Assembly (NCBI GenBank): GCA_025403435.1
Contig: CM046332.1
Coordinates: 1,161,530 to 1,225,529, forward strand
Reading direction: 5' to 3'
DNA length: 64,000 nucleotides
Source of the DNA: Artocarpus heterophyllus
Taxonomy: Eukaryota; Streptophyta; Magnoliopsida; Rosales; Moraceae
Of this stretch, positions 22,998 through 33,469 are shown piece by piece. The notes beneath the pieces are model-generated. The model was not told the DNA's origin. It saw only the letters and a list, made by a program, of their open reading frames with translations, and did not search any database. The number at the start of each line of letters is the position of its first letter. Within the stretch, counting starts at the first letter, position 1. The translations under genes were made by a program, and so were the position numbers.

Positions 22998-24591
22998 AAT
23001 ATTTTATTTGTTGCTTTTCATTATATTTCTTTTATCCCTATTGTTAATTAGTATCTTATCTTAATTAGATATACTTAATTATCATTATCATCGTGACGTA
23101 CAATTTGCATTTATTTTATGATGTGAAATCATACCTTTAATTTTTATTTTTTTTGTATTTAGTCTTTGTACAAACATTGAGCATTATGTGTGAACTTGGG
23201 TTTGGCCGAGAGAGAGAGAGCTTGGCGGAATAAAAACATGGGTAGATTTCCTCAAAAAAAAAAAAAAAAGTAGATAATTTTGCCCTTTTTTAAATTTTTA
23301 TTTGATATATTTTGACCAATTCAAAATCGACCTATAGATGTTGTATTTTCCGAGTTGGCCCGTGGTTTCATAATTTTCGATTTTCTAGTACGATCCAACT
23401 ATTTAGTATCATCAACATGAAATTGAAAACTATACATACAAGTTGTAATTTGTTGTTGCTTAACAACTTTATTAATTAAATGATTTAGGTCTTGAATTCA
23501 AGTGATTATTTGGTGATTATGATTGCGATATTGCTACCACCAACTTTGTAATTATTTCATTTTTTTAAAAGTGCAGTAGGTGTACCTCCTCTTGTAGCTG
23601 GCTATCTGTGCCACTTTGTGCATTTTTATAAAAATTTGGTCATTTTTTATGGTCCATAATATGGTGAGATAGGCACCAATTAAAATTAGCAAGGTGACAC
23701 TTATTAAAAAAAAAGAAAAAGAAAAATGGAAAACATCCCTGGAGATGGCGAATACAAAAGACTGAAAAACTCATTCTAAATTAAAATACTCAAGCACGAG
23801 CAAAAATAATAATAATAATAATAAATAAAATACTCAAGTGTTGAACTAAATCAATAACGATACTTATTATTTAAAATTATAAAAATATTATATATTTGTA
23901 TTGTCAATTCTTTTAAAATCTTTAGTTGAGATATCTTCTCATTGTTTTAATATAATGAAATTTAGATAAATACTAATTAGTTGATATAGACAAATTTTGA
24001 TTTAATATGAGATATATTTTTTAAAAAATTTACTCTTATATATCTTTCTTAGTACATAGTTAGGGAAAAGACTTTTTAATTCTCCCTAATTACCAGAGTA
24101 TATATTATATAAAGTATAACTTCATAAGGACATTAAGAGCATAAAACGCTCTATGGGTGACCCTTATATTTTGGTCAACCTTCTTTAGCTTCACAAGTAG
24201 CATGGCTTTCTGTGCTCTTCAAATCTTGATGTATGTCTAAATAGTTTTATCTTGATATAAAGGAAAAAATTGTACTAAATTGTGGTGAAATTAAAATTCA
24301 ACACAGATTTTTGGATAATTTAAAAATAATCAAAATTACACAATATTCGTAAAATCATTTTGTGTTATATGTAATTATATGTAATTATCTAACAAAATCA
24401 TTTTGGACTGTATAAAATATTCATAAATTAAAAATATTTTATATTTACATTCATTTTTTGTTATATGTCTCATTAACCCGAAGCCAATAAATTTATATAT
24501 ATATATATACATATATATATATAAATTATATATATATAAGTATAGTTGAGTAGAGACTACTTGGTATAGAAATGTCGTCTCCAATATACTA
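22998..24591. other. AT-rich intergenic spacer
   Basis: (GA)n near 23210, poly-A at 23255-23269, (AAT)n near 23806 and an extended (TA)n region at 24494-24540. No supported gene. Confidence 0.3.
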
Positions 24592-24703
24592 AAAGCCTGT
24601 TTGTTTGGTAGTTCGAATCACGGTTCGAATTATTTTACTACAGTATTTTCTATCACAAAAATTTAAATTTTTATTCAAATACTCAAACTAAACGGGCTCT
24701 AGA
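24592..24703 (+). mobile_element. MITE-like family A, copy 6
   Basis: AAAGCCTGTTTGTTTGGTAG ... TTACTACAGTATTTTCTATC ... CAAACTAAACGGGCTCTAG. About 112 bp, with the same internal GTTCGAATCACGGTTCGAAT palindrome as copy 4. Confidence 0.6.
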
Positions 24704-25717
24704 TAAACGTACGATACTTGACTCTCTTGGTCTGCAATTGAGTTGCATAGTTATTAATTAATAGTAAATAATTGCGTACTACTAATTTTTTTAGGGGTCA
24801 CCAAACAAATTAGAAAACAAGAATGGCGGTTGAGAGGTTTTGATCGTAGGAGATTGGGTAGAACAACCGTGATCTTTTTGTTTTGCTTTTTTTTGTTTTC
24901 TAAACAACATTCGAAACAAATTGTAAGAATATGGTTGTCGTTTGGAATTTTTTTTATTAAATTTTGAAAACATTATTTTGCAACTTGTACACGATTAAAA
25001 CTTATATTAAAAGGCCGACATTGAATCACAATTGGAGAAGGTAGGCATTTCATTGGAGGTAACGGAAGTTATGAGAAAATGGGAGATGAGATATCACCTA
25101 CTGCAACAAAACAATTGAATATTTCACCCTCAAAATGAAGAAAAAATAAATTAGGAAATAGAAAAAAAGAGTATAAAAAAAGATAGGAAAAAAAAAAAAA
25201 ACTTAAACATGAGTAGTGTCACTAGCACCATTGTGACAAATTTAGTGTAATGAAAATCGTAAAATACCTCAACTGTCTCTCTCTCCTTTTTTTTTTTTTT
25301 TTTGTTCTCTTATCAACCTTTTAAGGACAAATTTTTCGAATTCCTCTAAACTATGTCACTTATATCAAAGTGTTCCCTTAACTTTAAAACTTACATATTG
25401 TACCCTCAATTGTAATATTTCTCTATATTTACCCACTGAACTTTGAAATGTGTTGTTTTTTGGACAAAATAATACTTGTTACCTTCACATTAAAAGGATA
25501 AATTTATCAATTTATTTAAAATCCTTAAAGAAGCATCATGAATTATGTTAGTTCTACACTTTTTCTCCATCTTTTTCTTGCTTTTGAGTAGATGCTCTAA
25601 AGACATAATATACGTGAGTTTGATAACCAACTAGTTCATTTAAAGTGAAAAGAACATTTATATTAACCCCTTAGTATCGCATCTAATTTTAGGTCAAACC
25701 AAAATTTAGCAATCCCA
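24704..25717. other. AT-rich intergenic spacer
   Basis: Homopolymer tracts at 25189-25200 and 25289-25303. No supported gene. Confidence 0.3.
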
Positions 25718-26275
25718 TCGTTTGCTTTTGTTTTTGAAACTGTTTTTTGGGATTTTCAAAAACACAAAAAAAATATATATATATCTTGAAAACTTGTTTG
25801 GTTAATAAAATAGGTGAAAATGAAAATGAAAGCATTTTTCAATGTACATGAAAAAGTTGAGATTTTTGAAAACAAAAACTCGTTTTTGGTTTTTTCAAAT
25901 TCCCATCTCCCTTGGACTCTATCGTAGGCCCCTTTTTATTGAAGCAGACCCCATCTCTGGCACCATTGCTCGTCGAATTCTGTCGTCGCCCCAGTCGTCA
26001 AAGTCTTACACCCGTTGTTCGAGCGCGTTGGAGGTCTTCGTCGAAGCAGCCCACCCTAACAAAATGCTGCCCAGCCATCGTCGATCACCATGGCACCGCC
26101 CAGCTACGACAATCTTGATTTGCACACCCATGCTAAATGACATCCCATCTCCGTCAATCTGCAGCCCAGAAACCCACAACAACAATCGCGAGCCACCCCC
26201 AATGACCTAGTTGTTGAAGTCCCACCGATTGTTAGATCACAATAAAGATGTGATCTAAATCGTAGAGGGGCTGGC

Positions 26276-28269
26276 TGTTGGGTTTGGTGCCCTAAAAGCT
26301 GTGACATTGTACATATTGTTAATAAATAAATAAAATGACATTTATTATTATTTTGGTTGATTATATGTATTATGAATACATTTATAAACATCAAGAAAAT
26401 TCCATGATTATTTATGTGACTATAAATTTAGCATATAAGTGTTATTTGCTTGGGGATAAAATTTATAGATAATAATCTAAATAGTCCGTAATAATTAATT
26501 AAAGTTTGGGATCTTTAATTAAAAATTACAAGTACGGTCTAATCTCATCTAAAATGAAATAGTCATTATCCGGACTATTAATGTAGAGACATTGGGTTGG
26601 AGGTACTTTATATAATGAGATTATATAGGACTGGACCAGATAAATTATGAATCTCTAATAATCATCCGTTATAAATAGAGTATTCAAATTTATCACTATG
26701 ATGATCATATATTTGACAGTCTTAATCCTGAGTATTTATTAGACTCCTATTATTACATTATGTTTTTTGACTTGCATGGTAAGATTTGTCTAAGCACAGA
26801 TTGTAACTTAGCATCTTGGAAACATAAAGTAATAAATGGCTGGGAATAATATTATACAGATATGGAATCCATTCCTTCCCTATGGAAGTTAGAAAAATAG
26901 TTCTCTTGAGTGATAATTCAAGGTTTGAACAATAGAGCGCTCGTTCATAATAAGATTATGAATTAATTGTTCATTAGAGAATTATTGGAACTCAAGGATA
27001 AAGAGGTAATAAGAGAGGTAAACGGAAATTGAACCTAGCTCTTATTATGAACTATTTATGGAGGACTGACTTATATGTAATGATTATATCAATGGACTAC
27101 TCGTTAATTTTCTTTGAGTAATTTCACTATAATCTCAAGAGTTCAGTTTCAGTTTTTTAGTGGAGTAACACTGAAACTAATAAATTTGACACATTAATTA
27201 AAGAGTTTAATTAAATGTCAAATTTATTGGAGCTTGGGTTATAGGTCCATAGGTCCCCAATACCACCTCTGTAACACTATATTGGATTTTGCATAGAATG
27301 AATTATACATGTTTAATTTAGAATTTTTAAATTCTGAATTAATTTTTCACACTTGAATTATTAACGTGACACAGAAAAATGTTTTCTGTGACACATAATG
27401 TAATGTGATAAATGTTGTCACATTTAACTGAGCATTAGTTAATTAACTGATAATTGTTAAAATCTATTCTTAAATAAATATGATTTATTTTTGAATTTAG
27501 ATTTGGATATATATATATATATATGGTTTTGAACCAAATCTTTTTATATATATATATAAGATTTTATAATATATTAATATATATATATATATATTAATAT
27601 AATATTATAATTTAAAAAAAAAAAAAGGGGAAAGCCGTGAATGAGATTCACGCTTCCCCCAACACACACACACATATATATATACATATGTGAAGACCGA
27701 ATCACAGGTTGTGATTCGGTCAAAGAAAAAAAAAAAAAAGGGAAAGTTTTTTTTTTATATATGTGCATATGTGTGTGAAGTGTTGACTGAATAAGGATTC
27801 GGGTAACAAGAAGTGAAACGGAAAAGAAAAGAAGAAAAAGGAAAGGAAAAGAAAAGGGAAAGAAAAATGACTAATGGCTCAGTTATAAAAAGGGAGAGAT
27901 AACAGTTATCTCAGTAATTTTTTTCATATAATTTTTAGAGAGAAAAACTGAGAGTTCTTCTCTAAAGAAAAAGTTATGCTATCTCATGTGTTGAGTACAT
28001 AGCAGATTCAGAAAAGTGTGAGGATAATTCATTCTTGCAGTTTGACGCCCACTCGTCTTTCCATTGGTGTGGAGGCCTGGTTTGGAAGATCGTGGTGTCA
28101 AAGAGGAAAGCTAGGATACCCTGATAGTCTTCAAAAGGTTAGTAAAAAATTCCTAAAGCTTTCTGTAATTAAAATTATATATCTATTCCCAATAAAACAA
28201 AGTTTTCAGAAAATTTTTGTTTGTCAACGATCCGTTCCTTCCGCTGCATTTCATGCTTTAATTCCAACA
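26276..28269 (+). repeat. 5' LTR of copia-1
   Basis: Begins TGTTGGGTTTGGTGCCC and ends CATGCTTTAATTCCAACA. A TATA box (TTATAAAAAG, about 27883-27892) defines U3/R, with R starting about 27915. Internal features: a CACAGAAAA/TTTTCTGTG hairpin near 27370, long TA tracts near 27509-27596, and a perfect 12-bp stem with 3-nt loop at 27695-27721. Confidence 0.95.
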
Positions 28270-28270
28270 A

Positions 28271-28283
28271 ATGGCATCAGAGC
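28271..28283 (+). other. copia-1 primer binding site
   Basis: TGGCATCAGAGCG, one base after the LTR, is one substitution from the TGGTATCAGAGC sequence complementary to the 3' end of initiator tRNA-Met, the normal Ty1-copia primer. Confidence 0.85.
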
Positions 28284-29855
28284 GGGTTATAGCATATATA
28301 ATTTTAATTAAACATGATTTTATTTTGATAATATCATGTTTTTGATGCATGTTTGTGGGCACTTTGCATCTTTATTAATTTTTATTCATGTGATGAATGG
28401 TTGTTTAATGAAAGGATTTTTGGTCGTTAATTATATGGTCCTTTTGGATTAATAATTTTTATTTTCAGTTTGATGAGATCAATCTGTGTAAACCCATAAA
28501 GGGGTATAGGCTTTTTGTAATTTATTATCATTATTTTTTCTTCTCTCCTCTCTTTCACTTGCTACACGTGGAGCGATGAAGAAAAAGATGTCCATTGGAT
28601 TTTTTGGCCCAGTTGAGAACTATGGGCCTATCAGATTTCAAAGGCAATCCAGCAAATCGTTGCACAATAAACCATTTGATGAAGACCACAAAATTGGAGC
28701 AGGGAATTATGTATAAATTACAAGAAGACCCCTGTAATTTTATTTTTTTTTATTTTTATTCTTTGGGTTGTAATTTTAATTATCCAAAAGGACCCGGTCA
28801 AAAATTCATTGTTTATTTTCATTTTTATTTTCATATGATGATTGAGATAACATGTTCATGCATGATAACATGTCATCTAGGAAAGTGCCCACTTATAGTT
28901 ATTGTAACATGACATGCATACACTTAGCATATTATTTTTATAAAGGAGTTTATAAAATGAATTAATATGTGTTAGCATTAATTTAATAAGATTAAATTAA
29001 TTGAGTTGGTTTTATAGAAACTTAATTTATTAATCAACCAAATAATGTGAATTTAGTTTTAACAGTTAAGACTTGGTAAAATTCACATTAATTCTAAGTT
29101 ATCTAATTTTAAATTGTTTAATATTTGGTAACTTAGACAATTCATAATAAATTTAGATTTTTAGAAAATCTGGTAATTTATTTAAGTGTAAATAGAATGA
29201 GATTCTATTAACACATAATATAATCTAGTAATTAAAAATTATTTTTAACTACTAGAATTATGAAACATATGATGTTTTATAAGATAAAACACATCTTCTA
29301 AAATAATGAGTGGGAGAAGGTAATATGACAATATAACCTGCGGTCTCCACTATTAGTACAACACCGTGAGATTTAGGTGGCGCCTCGCGACGCTTTGATT
29401 TCATCCTCCCTACGGAGGGTGTCCATTTAAATCAATATCAAGGTTGGCTTCCTTAAGATAGGATTTTATAATGTATTTCAAAATTGACCTACCCTACGGC
29501 GGCAATTTTGAGTTAAGTTGTTAAAATCCAAAATAGTGGGTTACACTCATAAAGACATAATTAAATTGTTAATTATATCTTGACCAAAATAAACGGTTAT
29601 TAATAAATATAGAAAATATGAGATATTTTGAATATATTTATTAATTGAAGAATGTCTCAATTCAATTCATAAATAATTTGACCTACCCTACGGCGACACT
29701 TTATTTATTAAAATTGAATAATCGTGGAATTAGTAAAATATTTTTTGTGTTTTTCATATGCATCATGCATCACGTTTACTATTCCAAAACATATATTTAT
29801 GATGTTTATGCAACCATTTTAATTTATGCTATTTTATTTATTTATTACAGCGACA
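28284..29855 (+). other. copia-1 untranslated leader
   Basis: About 1.6 kb without supported coding. TTGACCTACCCTACGGCG occurs at 29484-29501 and 29678-29695, and a related CATCCTCCCTACGGAGG near 29402. TTTATTACAG immediately precedes the gag ATG and looks like a 3' splice site. A 105-codon frame at 28595 is not recognisable and is interrupted by low-complexity sequence. Confidence 0.6.
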
Positions 29856-32800
29856 ATGTCTAATCCAATCATCGCAATTTTCTCAAATGAAAAATTAACC
29901 GGAGATAATTTTGTCAAGTGGAAGAGTAACATGAACATTGTACTAATTTGCGAAAGTTACAAGTTTGTCCTGACGGAGGAATGTCCTCCAGAGCCTGCTT
30001 CCAATGCTCCTCGTAATGTACGGGAAGCATATGATCGTTGGATCGAGGCAAACAACAAGGCCCGCTGTTTTCTTTTGGCTGGGATGTCTGACGTGCTTAC
30101 GATGAAGCACGAAAGCATGGAGACCGCTTATGAGATAATGCAGTCTCTGCAAGACATGTTTGGTAAACCTTCTGAAAAGGCACGCCACGAAGCCGTTAAG
30201 GCAGTAATGAATGCAAAAATGAAGGCAGGGATTTCGGTCAGAGAACATGTTCTCAACATGGTTAACTATCTCCATGAGGCCGAGGTCAACGGGGCTATGA
30301 TAGATGAAGCCACATAGGTGGGGATGATTTTAGAAACCCTCTCCCCTACGTTCCTTCAGTTCAAAAGCAACTATTTCATGAACAAGCTGAAATATAACAT
30401 GACTGAGTGCTTAATGAGCTTCAAACCTTCGAGTCTATTTCGAAAGAAAAGACTAAAGAAGCTGAGGCAAATGTTGCAGAAGCACAACCTTCCTCTTCTG
30501 CCCAAAAGAATAAGAAGAGGAAGGGGACTGAAGGAAGTGGTAAGTCTAAGAATGGAGGGCAACCTAAGAAGAACAAAAGCAACAACAACAAAAGGAGCTC
30601 CAACCAAAAGAAGCCTAAAGGAAAATGTTTCCACTACGGCGTAGTTGGGCACTGGAAGAGAAACTGCAAGAAGTATCTTCAGGAGCTCAAAGAAAAGAAG
30701 AACAACGGTAAATCAGATTTACTCGTTTTAGAAGCTTGTTTAGTTGAAGATGATACTTCACCTTGGATAATTGATTCAGGGGCAACTAACCATGTTTGTT
30801 CTTCTTTGCAGATGCTTAGTTCTTCAAGGGAGCTTTCCGACGGGGAACAAACGATGAGAGTGGGAACGGGAGAGGTTGTTTCGGCAAGAGCAGTGGGAGT
30901 TGTTAAACTTTATTTTAGAAATAAGTTTTTAATTTTAGACAATGTTTATTACATTCCTTGTTTTCGTAGAAATTTGATTTCTGTTTCCAGGTTGTTTGAA
31001 CAAATGTTTAATGTTTCTTTTAATAATAATTATGTTAATATTTCTAGAAATGGTTTGGATATTTGTTCTGCGCATCTGGAAAATAGGCTTTACACCTTAA
31101 GGCCCAACGAAAAAGCACTGCTCAATACTGAAATGTTCAAAGTTGAACAACCTAAACCCAAGAAGCAAAAGATTTCTTCTAATAATGAAACATACCTATG
31201 GCACCTTAGATTAGGTAATGTCAACCTTGACAGAATTAACAGACTGGTAAAGGAGGGTCCTTTAAAAGAGCTAAAAGTTAGTTTTCTACCAGTTTGTGAA
31301 TCTTGTCTTGAAGGTAAAATGACTAAGAGGCCTTTCTCTGCAAAAGGCGAAAGGGCCAAGGAACCACTTGAGCTAATACATTCAGACGTCTGTGGTCCAA
31401 TGAATGTACAAGCTCGTGGTGGTTACGAATATTTCGTCACATTTATTGACGATTATTCAAGGTATGGTTACATATACCTAATGCAAAGGAAATCTGAAAC
31501 TTTTAGAAAGTTCAAAGAATTCCAAGCGGAAGCTGAAAAGCAATTAGGTAAGACGGTGAAGAGTCTTCGATCTGATCGAGGAGGAAAATACCTTGATACT
31601 GAATTCAAGGATTATATGATAGAACATGGTATTCTATCACAACTCACCGCACCTGGAACACCACAACAAAATGGTGTTGCAGAGAGAAGAAATAGAACGT
31701 TGCTTGATATGGTGAGATCCATGCTTAGCTACTCATCATTACCCACTTCATTTTGGGGATATGCACTACAAACTGCAGTATATCTTCTAAACATAGTTCC
31801 ATCTAAGTCTATTTCAAAAACACCTCTAGAGTTATGGAATGGTCGCAAACCTAGTATGCGACATATCCGTATATGGGGGTGTCCAGCACATGTGCTGAAA
31901 GGTAAGACTGGGAAGTTGGAACCACGTTCTGAAGTATGCTTATTTGTGGGATACCCAAAGGGAACGAGGGGAGGTTTGTTTTATAGTCCACAGGATAAGA
32001 AAGTATTTGTATCGACAAATGCCACTTTTCTCGAGAATGATTATATGACAAACTATAAACCTCGTAGCAAAATTGTACTTGAAGAGTTACTTTCTGATCA
32101 GATCAGACCGCAACCGACAACTGTTGTCGAAGGACAAAATGAGGAGGCCACATCTTCCTATCAGAATGTCATACCACCTCGACGTAGTGGGAGGGTTGTG
32201 AGACCACCTGCTCGCTACAGGGAACTTGGAGAAGCAAATGTTGCTATCTCTGATAATGGCGAAGATGATCCATTGACATATCATGATGCAATGGAAGTTT
32301 CTGAGAAGGAAAAATGGCTGGAGGCTATGAACCTTGAAATGGAGTCAATGTACTCCAATTCAGTCTGGGATCTTGTAGACCTACCTGAAGGGATAAAACC
32401 CATAGGGTGCAAATGGATTTACAAGAAGAAAAAAGGAGTGGATGGGAAAGTTGAGACTTTCAAAGCTAGGCTTGTGGCAAAGGGTTATACCCAAAAGGAG
32501 GGAGTTGACTATGAAGAAACTTTCTCGCCTGTAGCTATGCTTAAATCCATTCGGATTCTTTTATCCATTGCTACTTGTCTTGATTACGAGATATGGCAAA
32601 TGGATGTCAAGACTGCCTTTTTGAATGGCTATCTTGAGGAAAGCATCTATATGGTGCAACCAGAAGGGTTTGTAGTTAAAGGTCAAGAGCAAAAGGTTTG
32701 CAAGTTGCGGAGGTCCATCTATGGACTCAAGCAAGCTTCAAGATCTTGGAACTTGAGATTTGTGAAGTGATCAAATCTTATGGTTTCGATCAAAATATTG

Positions 32801-33406
32801 ATGAACCTTGTGTTTACAAGTACATCAAAGATAAGAAGGTGGTCTTCTTGGTTCTTTATGTAGATGATATCCTACTCATTGGGAATGATGTAGGCGTATT
32901 ATCTGATGTAAAGAAATGGCTCGCCAGCAATTTCCAAATGAAAGATTTAGGAGAAGCAAGTTATGTTCTTGGAATCCAACTCATAAGAGATCGCAAGAAC
33001 AAACTGTTGGCGCTGTCTCAGGCATCGTATATTGATAAGGTGCTTATCAGATTTTCGATGCAAAACTCCAAGAAAGGTAATTTGCCTACACGTCATGGAG
33101 TTTATCTTTCAAAAGAGCAGTGTCCTAAGACACCTCAAGAGGAAGAAAAATATGAGACGGGTACCCTATGCATCTGCAGTAGGAAGTCTAATGTATGCCA
33201 TGTTGTGTACAAGACCTGACATTTGCTATGCGGTGGGTATAGTCAGTCGGTATCAATCCAACCCAGGATTAGATCATTGGATAGCGGTTAAACATATTCT
33301 CAAGTATCTTAGGAGAACGAGAAACTATATGCTAGTTTATTCTGGTGGGAATTTGATTCCCATTGGATACACTGATTCTGATTTTCAATCAGGCAAAGAG
33401 CTTTGA
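29856..33406 (+). pseudogene. copia-1 gag-pol, disrupted
   Basis: Gag starts at ATG 29856 (MSNPIIAIFSNEKLTG...), a UBN2-type copia gag. In-frame TAG at 30315-30317, then the frame continues to about 30408, where it shifts. The 30407-32770 frame holds the nucleocapsid knuckle (about 30622-30665, [14 protein letters not shown]: the second Cys is Tyr), protease DSGATNHVC (about 30770), integrase ([16 protein letters not shown] in HSDVCGP, D in SDRGGK, E in NGVAERRN) and RT up to GLKQASRSW. The frame shifts near 32763; the next frame carries YVDD at 32857-32868. Another shift near 33150 leads to RVPYASAVGSLMY and TDSDFQS, after which RNase H is missing and a stop follows at 33404. Confidence 0.93.
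33386..33402 (+). other. Internal deletion junction removing copia-1 RNase H
   Basis: The frame reads IGYTDSDFQS (start of RNase H) and then directly GKEL-stop. The bases after the junction, in another frame, resemble the C-terminal tail normally found several hundred bases further on in copia pol. RNase H residues normally between (STSGY, AEF, DNS, KHID motifs, all present in copia-2) are absent, so roughly 0.4-0.5 kb is deleted. Confidence 0.7.
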
Positions 33407-33454
33407 GGGACACTTGGAAGGCTTAGGTCTTAGAGACATGTCTCACCTGCTTTA

Positions 33455-33469
33455 GGGCAAGTGGGAGAT
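33455..33469 (+). other. copia-1 polypurine tract
   Basis: GGGCAAGTGGGAGAT directly before the 3' LTR; purine-rich, the expected plus-strand priming site. Confidence 0.8.

Noticed and set aside
28018..28311. 97-codon frame, repeated almost identically at 35211-35504
   Set aside because: It lies in the R/U5 part of both copia-1 LTRs; the duplication is the LTR pair, not a gene family. It runs through the LTR boundary in each copy.
30371..30652. Leu/Phe-rich minus-strand frames over copia-1 gag
   Set aside because: Antisense of Lys-rich nucleocapsid sequence; hydrophobic runs are a codon artefact.
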